Below the pieces are notes generated by a model. That model was not told the DNA's origin, did not search any database, and saw nothing but the letters and a program-made list of their open reading frames with translations. This document shows, in pieces, positions 35,051-44,536 of a DNA stretch of 64,000 bases (position 1 is the first letter of the stretch; every line of letters starts with the position of its first letter). This DNA comes from Oscillatoria princeps RMCB-10 (GTDB lineage Bacteria > Cyanobacteriota > Cyanobacteriia > Cyanobacteriales > Oscillatoriaceae): positions 1 through 64,000 of the forward strand of contig JAHHHT010000040.1 of the NCBI GenBank assembly GCA_019359235.1. Reading direction: 5' to 3'. Position numbers and translations under genes: made by a program.

Positions 35051-36166
35051 ATGAATTTGAGGAAGCTTCGGCACAATAAATCGTCTGGCGATCGCACGAA
35101 AATACCGTCTGGTGTCCTTCCCGGACTGAAAAAAACCGGGCTGGTTGTGGGTGCCATCCTGCTGTTGGGGTTAACCGGCTGCAAGGACGGGCAATTTCGC
35201 CCTTCTGCAACCCCTTCCCCGACACGCACTGCAGCCAGCTCGCCGGCTCCTGTCCCGCCCCCAAATCCATCCTTGGGAAATTTTGCTCTGGCCAACACCC
35301 TCTCCAATCATATCAGTTGGGTGACTTCCTTGGCCATCAGCCCGGATGGCCAGACGCTGGTCAGCAGCAGCAATGACAAGACTGTCAAGATTTGGCAGCT
35401 GAGTTCGGGCAAGCTCCTGCGCAACGTTGCCGGTGACGCCCGCTGGGTTAATGACGTGGCCATCAGCCGGGACGGTGAAACCCTGATCAGTGGCGGTTAT
35501 GACAACACGGTCAAGGTTTGGCAGCTGAGTGATGACAGCTTGGTGCGCACCCTCGCCGGTCACACTCGCGCTGTTATGTCCGTCGCCATCAGCCCGGACA
35601 GTCAATACCTCGTCAGTGGCAGTCTGGACAGTACGGTTAAAATTTGGCGGCTGAGTACCGGCGAGCTGCTACACACCCTCACCGGCCATACCGGCAAAGT
35701 GTATGCCGTGGCCATCAGCCCGGACGGCCAGACCGCCGTCAGTGGCAGTGATGACAGCACGATCAAGGTTTGGCGGGTGAGTGACGGTGAGCTGAGAAGC
35801 ACCCTCACCGCTCACACCCGCGCAGTCAAGTCCTTGGCCATCAGCCCGGACGGCCAGACCTTGGTCAGTGGCAGTGATGACAGCACTGTCAAGATTTGGC
35901 GGCTGAGTGCCGGTGAGCTGAGAAGCACCCTTACCGGTCACACAGACTGGGTGAATTCCGTGGCCATCAGCGCGGACGGCCAGATCGCAGTCAGTGGCAG
36001 TCTTGACAAGACGGTCAAAATTTGGCAAATCAGTACAGGTCAGCTGATACGCACCCTCACCGGTCACAAGCGAGGGGTTAGCGCCGTCGCTCTCAGTCCC
36101 GATGGCGAGACTTTAGTCAGTGCCGGTGAAGACAGCGACATTATGATTTGGCGGCGTTTGCAATAA
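35051..36166 (+). CDS. WD40 repeat lipoprotein
   Basis: A 371-residue protein with a positively charged N-terminus and a lipoprotein signal (LVVGAILLLGLTGC, lipobox Cys near 44), then a Pro/Ser/Ala-rich linker and seven WD40 repeats (about 80-371) ending in IWRLS-type strands. The ATG at 35051 is 10 bases after GAAGGAGTCAGGG. The repeats are nearly identical to each other and close to those of the kinase upstream, pointing to recent internal duplication. Likely a membrane-anchored propeller for binding of an unknown ligand or partner. Confidence 0.88.
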   Translation: MNLRKLRHNKSSGDRTKIPSGVLPGLKKTGLVVGAILLLGLTGCKDGQFRPSATPSPTRTAASSPAPVPPPNPSLGNFALANTLSNHISWVTSLAISPDGQTLVSSSNDKTVKIWQLSSGKLLRNVAGDARWVNDVAISRDGETLISGGYDNTVKVWQLSDDSLVRTLAGHTRAVMSVAISPDSQYLVSGSLDSTVKIWRLSTGELLHTLTGHTGKVYAVAISPDGQTAVSGSDDSTIKVWRVSDGELRSTLTAHTRAVKSLAISPDGQTLVSGSDDSTVKIWRLSAGELRSTLTGHTDWVNSVAISADGQIAVSGSLDKTVKIWQISTGQLIRTLTGHKRGVSAVALSPDGETLVSAGEDSDIMIWRRLQ

Positions 36167-36761
36167 AGCCAAAAGTAGGGGCGGCGCTCTGCAATCCCGC
36201 CGCTCCCGGGCGCGAGCTAAAAAGGTAAAAGGCCAAACAGAAAATCATCTCTTTTGCTTTTCTTATGTTTACTTTTGCCTTCGGCTTGCCGGACTCTAAC
36301 ACGACTCTAACACGATGATAGCCTTGTATTTTGTTTAACTCAAGGGCGAGCGTATAGCAAGAGGCAGTCAGTTTAGGACACTGGTCGGAGGGAGCGCAAT
36401 TCCTACGAAGTATAGGCGTAGGGCAGGCGTCTCGCCTGCCCTTAATGTCTCTGGGAAGGACGCTGTCGCGTCCCGCTTCGCTATCGGAGGGAACGCCTGT
36501 CCTACGTCCCGAGATATCTGCCGGTGGGAAAGGTTATTAGTAAACGCGCCCCCAGCGAGAGCGCGTCTCTCATATTAGTGAGGGACTGAGAAACCCGGTA
36601 ACTTCGGCGAAACCGGGTTTCTGGGGCGTCCTTCATCCAACTGAGAACCGCTACAGGTGGCGGTACTGGGGACGCCCCTGTTGATAGGACGGAAGATTTT
36701 GTGATAAATTTTAACCGCCGCACCTTTTTCTAAAATCTAAAATCTAAAATCTAAAATCGAT
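36167..36761. other. Intergenic region with palindromes, MITE relic and TCTAAAA repeats
   Basis: About 595 bases. Contains GGCAGGCGTCTCGCCTGCC near 36422-36440, a relic of the 107-bp element (36559-36654) and four tandem TCTAAAA(T) units at 36731-36757, ending just before the start of the next WD40 gene. No ORF is supported. Confidence 0.6.
36559..36654. mobile_element. Relic of the 107-bp AAACCCGGTTT MITE family
   Basis: Right end CCAACTGAGAACCGCTACA is the reverse complement of the left end of the copy at 16782. The inner hairpin GAAACCCGG/CCGGGTTTC is present with a mutated loop, and the left end is diverged (CATATTAGTGAGGGACTGAG, shared with 54555). Confidence 0.65.
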
Positions 36762-37799
36762 ATGACCCCAAAGCAACTCCCTCGGAAAGCTCTATTAGCG
36801 TTATTGATCGCAGCAGCGGCGACAGTCACCGCCATCCACTCACCCACCTCAGCTTCCGCCCTCCCCAGAATTGGCAATTTAATCGCCCCGTCCGAGAAAA
36901 ATCCCCAGTTACTGCGCACCCTCTCCGGGCATTCAGATAACGTTAAGTCTCTGGTTATTAGCCCGGATGGCAAAACCCTCATCAGTGGCAGCGATGACAA
37001 AACCATCAAAGTCTGGGATCTGAACACCGGCGATCTGAAAAGCACTCTGCGGTCGGACACCTGGATTTATGGTATCGCTATTAGCCCGGATGGTAAAACC
37101 CTCGCCAGTGGCAGTGACGACCGAACTGTCAAGATATGGGATTTGGCGACCGGCAAAGTGACCGGCAGCCTGTCCGGGCATACCAGCAATGCGATCGCCG
37201 TAGCCTTTAGCCCGGATGGCAAGACTCTTGCCAGTGGCAGCTGGGACAAAACTGTCAAGATATGGGATTTAGCCACCGGCAGCGCTCTCCGCACGCTCTC
37301 CGGGCATTCAGATTTGGTTGTGGCTGTCGCTTTTAGCCCGGATGGCAAACTCGTCGCCACCGGCAGTCGCAACGGAACCGTCACAGTCTGGAATCTGCAA
37401 GCCACCCTCCTGAGCAAGACGCTCAGCGGACATTCAGACTGGGTGAGGTCTGTCGTCTTTAGCCCCGATGGCCAAACCCTCGCCAGCAGCAGTTTATCTA
37501 ACAAAGACACAATCCAGCTTTGGAATCCCGGCACCGGCGCACTGAAAAGCACCATTGATTCAGGCGGGGACTGGGTTTATTCTGTCGCTGTCAGTCCGGA
37601 TGGCAAGATGCTTGCCGGTGGCACAAATCGCAATACTGTCAAGATTTGGGAATTGCAAACCGGCAAATTAACCGCCACCCTTTCCGGACATTCCCAGCCG
37701 GTTTATGCTGTTGCTATCAGCCCCGACGGCAAGACCCTTGCCAGTGCCAGTGGCGACCGCACGATTAAGATTTGGCAGCTGGCAGCCGGTGAGAAGTAA
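36762..37799 (+). CDS. Secreted WD40 repeat protein
   Basis: A 345-residue protein with an N-terminal signal peptide ([20 protein letters not shown], probable cleavage after SASA near 34) followed by seven WD40 repeats (about 52-342). Repeat 2 lacks the GH pair and repeat 5 carries a two-residue insert ([12 protein letters not shown]), so this propeller is more diverged than its neighbours. Expected in the periplasm or outside. Third member of a row of four WD40 genes; likely function is protein interaction or scaffolding. Confidence 0.87.
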   Translation: MTPKQLPRKALLALLIAAAATVTAIHSPTSASALPRIGNLIAPSEKNPQLLRTLSGHSDNVKSLVISPDGKTLISGSDDKTIKVWDLNTGDLKSTLRSDTWIYGIAISPDGKTLASGSDDRTVKIWDLATGKVTGSLSGHTSNAIAVAFSPDGKTLASGSWDKTVKIWDLATGSALRTLSGHSDLVVAVAFSPDGKLVATGSRNGTVTVWNLQATLLSKTLSGHSDWVRSVVFSPDGQTLASSSLSNKDTIQLWNPGTGALKSTIDSGGDWVYSVAVSPDGKMLAGGTNRNTVKIWELQTGKLTATLSGHSQPVYAVAISPDGKTLASASGDRTIKIWQLAAGEK

Positions 37800-38402
37800 A
37801 TTGTGAATTTTGAATTTTGGATTTTGAATTCATTCAGAGTTCAAAATTCACAGTTGAAAATTTACCCCAGGCCAGCCTCTCCCTCACCTCCCGGTCTATT
37901 AAGAACTAACCAAACGCATAAAACTTAGACTTTAAAATAGCAAACCTGCGAGTCTCTTGGATAGCAAGGCTTCCCCGAAAAGAGCGGCTATTTTATTAGT
38001 GAGTAACCGTTTAATTGCTCATATAACAGCCTCGGGCCTGCCAATCCTAAAAACTCAACCAAACGTGATATGATTTGCCCCCGGTATGTTGTGATGCAAG
38101 CGCGTGACGGACTTCCGAGTTAAGCCTTGCGGCTGCAACGGTGTCGCAGGTGACTGAGCTTAAGAGAATGGCACGCCTGCGCCGGCATCAATTGCGCTTT
38201 GGGTTCTGGCTTTGGCTCTGGGTGCGCCGGCGGGCGGAAATCCTGCGGGCAATGCGGCGGGGTAGTTTCAATCCCTGCTAGGGATTAATATAGCAGAGCA
38301 ACCGCCCTCACAAGTCAAACCCTAATAGAGAGTGAATATATCGTACCATGTCAGGACACGCTCGTTATCTTTTATCCGAACGAGAACCGCTATAACCAAC
38401 CC
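37800..38402. other. Intergenic region between WD40 genes 3 and 4
   Basis: About 600 bases. TTTTGAATTTTGGATTTT-type simple repeats at 37805-37860, a solitary CRISPR-like repeat at 38265-38302, and GAGAACCGCTATA (about 38383-38395), which equals one end of the 107-bp MITE. No ORF supported. Confidence 0.5.
38265..38302. repeat. Solitary CRISPR-like repeat
   Basis: GTTTCAATCCCTGCTAGGGA followed by a tail ending GAGCAAC looks like the 37-base repeats of cyanobacterial arrays (GTTTCAATCCCT..AGGGATT ... GCAAC), including the short internal inverted repeat. Only one copy is present and there are no cas genes in the window, so this is at most an orphan or array relic. Confidence 0.45.
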
Positions 38403-39422
38403 ATGACCCTAAAGCTTTCGTCCTGGAAAACTGCCACCGCCTTAGCGATCGCGACAGCACTCACCGTCACCGCACCCCTGGTCAAATCAGCAGCCGCACC
38501 GGCAACCCTGCGGGACGCCACCCAAAAGCTGGCGCAAAATATTCAACCGCTGCGAAGCTTTGGAGACAGCGCCTACGCAATTTTTGCCCTCGCCTTCAGC
38601 CCAGATGGCAGAGTTCTGGCCAGCGGCAGTATTGAGGACACGGTGAAGCTGTGGAATCCCAGCGCCGGCAACTTGCGCTACACCTTCGCGGTTCATTTAG
38701 GGGATATTACTTCCCTGGCGATCAGCCCGGATGGGGAAACCATCGCCAGTGGCAGCAAAGACAAAACCGTCAACGTGTGGAATCTCAAGACCGGCTTCCT
38801 GCGCTACACCCTGTACGTCCATACCGATTCGGTTGAGTCCGTGGCCATTAGTCCCGATGGCCAGACTCTAGCCACCGGCAGCTGGGACAATGCCATCATC
38901 CTCTGGAATCTCAGCAAAGGCACCTACATCCGCACTTTCTCCGGACATGCAGATGGCGTCAACGCCGTCGCCTTCAGTCCCGATGGCAAAACCCTTGTCA
39001 GTGGCAGTATCGACAAGACTGTCAAGCTGTGGGATGTGGCAAGTGGGAAACTCAAAACCACGCTGACCGGACATACAGACTGGGTGAGCTCCGTTGCCTT
39101 CACCCCCGATGGCCAGACCGTCGCCAGTGGCAGTTTTGACAGAACCGTCAAACTCTGGGATGCCGGCACCGGCAGACTTCTGAGCACCCTCAGCGGTCAT
39201 GATTTTCCCGTTCATTCGATCTCCATCAGCCCCAAAGGCCAGTTTTTGGCCAGTGGCAGCGACGACACCACCGTCAAGCTGTGGGATCTCAAAAACGGCA
39301 GACTGCGGCGCACCCTCTCAGGGCACGCAAAAAGCGTGTTTGCGGTCGCCTTCAGTCCCGATGGCCAGACCCTCGCCAGTGCCGGCAATGACGGCACCAT
39401 CAAGATTTGGCCAGTGCCTTAG
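38403..39422 (+). CDS. Secreted WD40 repeat protein
   Basis: A 339-residue protein with a signal peptide (KTATALAIATALTVTAPLVK, cleavage near 31 after SAAA) and seven WD40 repeats (about 52-339) ending at IKIWPVP. Consensus within the repeats is [20 protein letters not shown]. Start at ATG 38403. Last of four WD40 genes in a row. Partner unknown. Confidence 0.87.
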   Translation: MTLKLSSWKTATALAIATALTVTAPLVKSAAAPATLRDATQKLAQNIQPLRSFGDSAYAIFALAFSPDGRVLASGSIEDTVKLWNPSAGNLRYTFAVHLGDITSLAISPDGETIASGSKDKTVNVWNLKTGFLRYTLYVHTDSVESVAISPDGQTLATGSWDNAIILWNLSKGTYIRTFSGHADGVNAVAFSPDGKTLVSGSIDKTVKLWDVASGKLKTTLTGHTDWVSSVAFTPDGQTVASGSFDRTVKLWDAGTGRLLSTLSGHDFPVHSISISPKGQFLASGSDDTTVKLWDLKNGRLRRTLSGHAKSVFAVAFSPDGQTLASAGNDGTIKIWPVP

Positions 39423-39723
39423 TGCCAGCACTAGGGTGCGTTTCGCTCTCAAAGGCCCACTTTTAGAGAGTGCACTGTGACCGGGAACGCACCCCACCTT
39501 TTGCTTCTTGTAGAGACGCGATTTATCGCGTCTCAGAGTCCCCGATGAGTGCGGAAGCCTAAAATCTAGGGCACTGATAAAACAAATTCTCTCTCTTTTC
39601 TTTCCTTGGCGTTTTTGGCGTCTACCCTGCGGGAAGCCGCCGCGTCCTGTGGCGGTTTCTTAAAAAAATAATTTTCACTCCTCAACAACGAACCGCTATA
39701 CTGGGAAAGCCACCACCGGCATC

Positions 39724-41052
39724 TTAAAAAGCCGGTCGCAGCACCACAGCGCCATAGGCTTCTGGCGAGAGAAACCGCTGAGCCGCCAGCTGGAGATCGG
39801 TGCGCCCTTGAGCTTGAATGCGGGCGGGATAGTTGAGCGCCGGTGCCAAGTCTCCTGCCATTGACTGGTAATATCCATATAAACCGGCCCGCTCAGAAGG
39901 CGTCTCGTTGCCAAACACAAACCGGTTCGCCACTTGAGTTCGGACGCGGGCAATTTCTGCCTCAGTCACCGGTTCCGTTTGCAGGGTGCGGATGTGTTGC
40001 GCGATCGCAGCTTCCACCGCCGGCAAATTTTCCACCGGCAGCTGCGCCGAAATATAGAACGTCCCCTGCTGCCGGTAAGTCATATTGCTGGCAGAAATGT
40101 GCGTCACCAATCTCCGCTCTTCTCGCAGATCCTGAACCAGCCGCGACGTCCGCCCGTGTCCCAGAATCGAGGCCAATATATCCAGGGCGTAGGTTTGGTG
40201 CAGTTGCGTCATCCCGGGCACCCGCCAAAGCATCACCAGACGGGCCTGCTGCAAGCTTTCATCCACTTCTTCCCGGCGCACAATTTCGCTGAAAGGCGGT
40301 TCTGGGGTTAGGTGAAGAATTCCCGATTGTGGGTGAATGAATTCTGACTCGCTTGCGATTCGCCGAGCTGACTTCTTAGTGCCAGTCGCTTCTGCATATC
40401 CCTCTGCGACAATCTCAATTAATCTCTCCACCGGCAGATTTCCCACCGCCACTGCTGTCATAGCCGGGGGTTGATACCAAGTGGCATGGAAATCCCGCAT
40501 CTGCTGGGGCGTCAGCTGTTCGATAACTGCAGCGGGCCCGAGTACGGGTCGCCGGTAGGGCAGCGCGTCAAACGCCGTCTCCATCGCAAAGGTATAAGTG
40601 CGCCGGCGGGGATTGTCGCAGGAGCGGCGAATTTCTTCGAGAACCACCAATCGCTCTCGCTCAAATGCCTCATCCGGGATGGTAGGATTGAGCGCCACAT
40701 CCATTTGCAGCGGTGCCAGCTCGGCAAAATGCTGGGGGGCCGCCGTAATGTAAAACTGGGTGTAGTCTTGGCTTGTCGCGGCGTTAGTCAGTGCGCCCCG
40801 CTCCTCAATCCGGCGCTCAAATTCACCGCTTTGCAGTTTCTTGGTGCCCTTAAAAACCATGTGCTCCAAAAAGTGGGCCATGCCGTTGATGGCGTCTGAC
40901 TCAACGGCAGAGCCAACTCTCACCCACAAGCTCAGGTTAACTGCTTCAACAGGTAGCTGTTCTGCTATAATTGTTAACCCGTTTGGCAGCAGGTGAAGCG
41001 TGGGAGAGTTGAGACGAGGGACAGCAGAAGACTTGAGTAGGGTTGAAGTCAT
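39724..41052 (-). CDS. M16 family zinc peptidase (mitochondrial processing peptidase-like)
   Basis: A 442-residue insulinase-family protein. The inverted zinc motif HxxEH is seen as HFLEH (near 61-65) with the downstream Glu in VVLEEIRRSCDNP (about 136-142). Two M16 domains follow the usual order, and RVPGMTQLHQTYALDILASIL lies in the second. Bacterial members degrade or process peptides; substrate unknown. An adjacent non-catalytic M16 partner, often present, is not seen here. Confidence 0.92.
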   Translation of the reverse strand: MTSTLLKSSAVPRLNSPTLHLLPNGLTIIAEQLPVEAVNLSLWVRVGSAVESDAINGMAHFLEHMVFKGTKKLQSGEFERRIEERGALTNAATSQDYTQFYITAAPQHFAELAPLQMDVALNPTIPDEAFERERLVVLEEIRRSCDNPRRRTYTFAMETAFDALPYRRPVLGPAAVIEQLTPQQMRDFHATWYQPPAMTAVAVGNLPVERLIEIVAEGYAEATGTKKSARRIASESEFIHPQSGILHLTPEPPFSEIVRREEVDESLQQARLVMLWRVPGMTQLHQTYALDILASILGHGRTSRLVQDLREERRLVTHISASNMTYRQQGTFYISAQLPVENLPAVEAAIAQHIRTLQTEPVTEAEIARVRTQVANRFVFGNETPSERAGLYGYYQSMAGDLAPALNYPARIQAQGRTDLQLAAQRFLSPEAYGAVVLRPAF

Positions 41053-41694
41053 GAAGTGTTGTAAGTTAGCTAATCCCGGAATATCCGCGCCAACCGCAGG
41101 TAGGCTTCGGGATGGATAGGGGTCAAAGTAGAGGGTTCTGCAGCAACACTGCTTCCACCCCCAGCAACGGAAGTGTGATTGCTGGGCGCAGTGTCCTGAA
41201 AACGGCTGCTAGAGGGCCCCGGAGCGCCTGTATTATTCCCCGTCAGCGCCGCCCTTGGGAAAAGCTCCCCAGGATCTTGAGGAATCAATAGGGACGTTTT
41301 TCCAGCTCACCCACACCGAAACAAGAGAGGTGTGGGTGATTGACTGATTCCTGGGTGGGTTAGAGTGGTTCCTCCTCAATATGTTAATAATTATGCACCT
41401 GCTCTGTCCGCAACCAGCGCCGAGCCACAACCCTTTTATGCTTTTTGGGCATCAGCGCTGTGCGGGAAACCGATATCATCTCGCCGCACCGCAGGCATTC
41501 CCCACCCCTCACCCCCTCACCGTCAGCTAGAAGGGGGCTTGTCAGAGGAGTTCTGCAAACTGGGTGCGACCCTATCAGTATTCCCCACCGGCACGCCACG
41601 GCTATCCTGACGCGCCGGCAAAGTTAGTCGCTGCGCCACCGCTCTTGCTGTGAAATTATTATAAACTATATTAAGAAATGTAAAAATTCGAGCG
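41053..41694. other. Divergent intergenic region M16 peptidase / crtD
   Basis: About 640 bases. A palindrome CACCTCTC..GAGAGGTG-like stands near 41313-41340 (CACCCACACC...GGTGTGGGTG). Short ORFs here have no coding character. Confidence 0.45.
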
Positions 41695-43212
41695 ATGCCA
41701 GGCGGTGCTATGGGCAAGAGAAAACAGCAGCGGGCGGTCGTCATTGGCGCTGGAATTGGTGGCTTGACAGCCGGTGCGCTGCTGGCCAAGCGGGGCTACC
41801 AGGTGCTAGTCTTAGACCAGGCTTTGGTTCCAGGGGGATGCGCCTCCACGTTCAAGCGCTTTGGATTTACCTTTGATGTCGGCGCGACTCAGGTTGCCGG
41901 TTTGGAGCCAGGTGGCATTCACCACCGCATTTTCTCAGAATTAGAAGTTGAACTCCCACCGGCAACCCCCTGCGATCCTGCCTGTGCGGTGTATTTGCCG
42001 GGAGAGACTGAACCGGTAAGCGTCTGGCGCGACCCGGAAAAGTGGAAAGCTGAGCAACGCCTGCAGTTTCCAGGGAGCGAAGGGCTGTGGGGGCTGTTTG
42101 CCACTCTGTTCCGCGCCAGCTGGGCGTTTCAATCTCGCGACCCCGTCCTGCCACCCCGCAATCTCTGGGACTTGTGGCAGTTAGCTCAGGCGGTTCGTCC
42201 CGACACGCTGATTACTGCCCCCTACACCCTGATGACGGTGGGGGATGCCTTGCGCTTGTGCGGGTTGGCGGACAATCTGCGCCTGAGAGCGTTTCTGGAC
42301 ATGCAGCTGAAGCTGTACTCCCAAGTGGATGCGGAAGAAACGGCGCTGCTGTATGCGGCGACGGCGCTGGGGGTTTCTCAAGAACCGCAGGGGCTGTTTC
42401 ACCTGACCGGCAGCATGCAGGTGCTCAGCGACGGTTTGGTGGGAGCTCTGGAAAAGTACGGCGGCAAACTTTTGATGCGCCACACGGTTGAGCGCATCAA
42501 TGTTGGGGGTTCCGGCGCGGAAGGCGTGGTGGTGCGCAACCAGAAAACCGGGGAGGTTTGGCAGGAGCCGGCTGACCATGTGGTGGCGAATGTGCCGGTG
42601 CAAAATTTGGTGAAATTGCTGGGCGAGAAGGCACCGGCAGGCTACCGCTACCGTGCCGAAAAACTCCAGCCGGCATCGGGAGCGTTCGTTGTGTATTTAG
42701 GCGTAAAGCAGGAAGCGATTCCGCCCGGATGCCCGCCGCACTTGCAGTTTCTCTACGATTACGAGGGTGAGATTGGGGAGAATAATTCGTTATTCGTCTC
42801 GGTGAGCCATCCGGGGGACGGGCGAGCGCCCGCTTCTATGGCCACGATTACGGCATCGTCGTTCACGGATACGCGCCGGTGGTGGAATTGTGCCGATTAT
42901 GAAGGGCTGAAGGAACAGTACGCGCAGGAGGCGATCTCGCGGCTGAGCTCGTATTTCCACCTGACGCCGGAAACGATTGTCTGTCAGGAAGCGGCGACGC
43001 CGAGGACGTTTGCCCGCTATACGGCGCGGGAGGAGGGGATTGTCGGGGGGATTGGCCAGAGGGTGCCAACGTTTGGCCCGTTTGGGTTTGCCACGCGCAC
43101 GCCGGTCAGGGGTTTGTGGCTGGTGGGGGATTCGACGCATCCGGGAGAAGGAACTGCCGGTGTTTCCTACTCGGCGCTAACTGCGGTGCGGCAAATTGAG
43201 GCGGAGGGGTAG
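41695..43212 (+). CDS. crtD: C-3',4' desaturase CrtD (carotenoid biosynthesis)
   Basis: A 505-residue FAD-dependent oxidoreductase of the phytoene-desaturase family, expected to introduce the 3,4 double bond in myxoxanthophyll synthesis. The dinucleotide fold is VVIGAGIGGLTAGALLAKRG (about 14-33) with the acidic end of strand 2 in VLVLDQ, then the GGCASTFKRFGFTFDVGATQ segment. The C-terminal FAD motif is GLWLVGDSTHPGEGTAGVSY. The start may be ATG 41695 or 41710. CrtD and CrtO-like proteins are similar; family assignment is by recollection of cyanobacterial CrtD. Confidence 0.82.
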   Translation: MPGGAMGKRKQQRAVVIGAGIGGLTAGALLAKRGYQVLVLDQALVPGGCASTFKRFGFTFDVGATQVAGLEPGGIHHRIFSELEVELPPATPCDPACAVYLPGETEPVSVWRDPEKWKAEQRLQFPGSEGLWGLFATLFRASWAFQSRDPVLPPRNLWDLWQLAQAVRPDTLITAPYTLMTVGDALRLCGLADNLRLRAFLDMQLKLYSQVDAEETALLYAATALGVSQEPQGLFHLTGSMQVLSDGLVGALEKYGGKLLMRHTVERINVGGSGAEGVVVRNQKTGEVWQEPADHVVANVPVQNLVKLLGEKAPAGYRYRAEKLQPASGAFVVYLGVKQEAIPPGCPPHLQFLYDYEGEIGENNSLFVSVSHPGDGRAPASMATITASSFTDTRRWWNCADYEGLKEQYAQEAISRLSSYFHLTPETIVCQEAATPRTFARYTAREEGIVGGIGQRVPTFGPFGFATRTPVRGLWLVGDSTHPGEGTAGVSYSALTAVRQIEAEG

Positions 43213-43330
43213 GAGAGGCAGCAAACAGCCTGCATTCCACCGGCAGCCGGCACTTACAGGTCAGTTATAAAAAAAAGTCAAGTCAGAAGAAACCCGGTTT
43301 CTGGCCCCCACTCCGGTTTAACATTTTCTT

Positions 43331-43437
43331 TATGCAGCGTTTCTATTTGAGCTGTGAGACGCGCAGAAACCCGGTTTTTCAAAGAAACCGGGTTTCTAAC
43401 CCCCAGAGGTTTGACAAATCCTTGAGAACCGCTATTA
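43331..43437. mobile_element. 107-bp MITE-like element (AAACCCGGTTT family)
   Basis: Begins TATGCAGCGTTTCTATTTGA and ends CTTGAGAACCGCTATTA, which are imperfect inverted repeats. Centre GAAACCCGG..CCGGGTTTC hairpin. Same length as the copy at 16782-16888 but in inverse orientation. A further GAAACCCGGTTTCTGG half palindrome lies just upstream at 43289. Confidence 0.72.
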
Positions 43438-43445
43438 ACACCTTC

Positions 43446-43811
43446 TTACCGTTTGAACTCCAGAGGGTCGCAGAAATTATTCACACCCTGTTTCATCACA
43501 TACATGAGAACCGGCGCTACCAAGATTTCGGGGAAAAGGCGCTTGGCCATCAAGGTTTCCGCCACAGCCGCATATTTGCCACTCAAAAAATCGTCTTTGA
43601 CTTCGCAGAGGGCAACACGACATCTCTTGGCAAAGCCATCTAACCAATTTAAGCTGTCCGGTTCTTGCCCAACTTCAATGGCTAGGCTGAGGGCGGCATC
43701 TTCCAAATCCCCCTCACAGTCCTCTATCACATCAAGGGCTTTCAAGGCATCGGGATAAGCTGCTAATTCAGTCCGAAATTGAGCAATTTCTTCAGGGGTG
43801 ACTGCAGTCAT
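43446..43811 (-). CDS. Conserved cyanobacterial hypothetical protein
   Basis: A 121-residue acidic, soluble protein with mostly helical character. It starts MTAVTPEEIAQFRTEL and contains DVIEDCEGDLEDAALSLAIE and a Cys pair region FAKRCRVALCEVKDD. I recognise no domain; similar proteins of this length occur in cyanobacteria. Start ATG at 43811. It is isolated, with repeats on both sides. Confidence 0.75.
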   Translation of the reverse strand: MTAVTPEEIAQFRTELAAYPDALKALDVIEDCEGDLEDAALSLAIEVGQEPDSLNWLDGFAKRCRVALCEVKDDFLSGKYAAVAETLMAKRLFPEILVAPVLMYVMKQGVNNFCDPLEFKR

Positions 43812-44536
43812 GGAGGAATGATACCAATTTTGGATTTTAGATTTTGGATTTTGGATTTAAACCCCGGACATCAAGGGGTTTTGCTCCTGCGAAAAAATAC
43901 TATCTATCTCAACTTGGTATAGCAGTAGCCACTTAGGTTAGGACATTACGGCCTCCCTTGCTCCAGAGCGACCGAGCGACCGAGCTCCGGTTGCTGCGAA
44001 ATGTCCCAACCAATATGAATACTGCTATATTATTGCGCAGTGGGCAGTGGGCAGTGGGCAGTGGGCAGTGGGCAGTGGCAATTCTCGCCTGAGTGCTTCA
44101 GCCTCGCTGCAGGGGCGGGGGCGGGTTTACAGCACTAGCCACATTGGTTAGGACATCTGACACCAAATGTTTTTGAGGGTCGGAGGGAACGCCTGTCCTG
44201 CGGGTTGGTTGTGCGCCGCCAGGGATCTTGCCTGTCGGTGAAGTCCCTGAGGGCGGGCGAGATGCCTTGTCCATTGCTGAGCTGTTCATTGCTATACTAA
44301 CAGCCCTCACTGTGCCGCAACCATCTTGGGCTCACCCGCCCCCACAGGGGTTTCCCCGCCCTACAGTGAATAACGACACCACCGGAATTCACATAAAATG
44401 GCAGGTTAGACCGGCATCTAATCATTTGCCAAAACCCTATTTAAAATATCAAATCCGTTAAATTAGTTTTAAAAGGGGGCGGTAGAGCGCCCCCAGATGC
44501 AGCCAAAAAATTTGACTTAACCAACCGGAAGTGATA
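43812..44536. other. Repeat-rich intergenic region
   Basis: About 725 bases without a supported gene. GGATTTTAGATTTTGGATTT repeats at 43833-43860, the tandem octamer GGGCAGTG five times at 44041-44078, and two copies of an AGCCACTT/ACATT..GGTTAGGACAT motif (near 43928 and 44136). One open frame at 44228-44461 has no coding features that I can support. Confidence 0.6.
44041..44078. repeat. Tandem octamer GGGCAGTG
   Basis: Five uninterrupted copies of GGGCAGTG. Slippage-type repeat. Confidence 0.9.

Noticed and set aside
38265-38302. CRISPR array
   Set aside because: Only one repeat-like unit, no second repeat or spacer and no cas genes; kept only as a solitary repeat.
1715-40008. GCGATCGC octamers (for example near 1715, 14514, 35089, 37190, 38447, 40001)
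   Set aside because: These are HIP1 sites, abundant in cyanobacterial genomes; informative for taxonomy but not a local feature.
41070-41288. 72-codon frame just upstream of the M16 peptidase gene
   Set aside because: Opens only at TTG, Ser/Pro/Gly-rich, no RBS; probably leader DNA.
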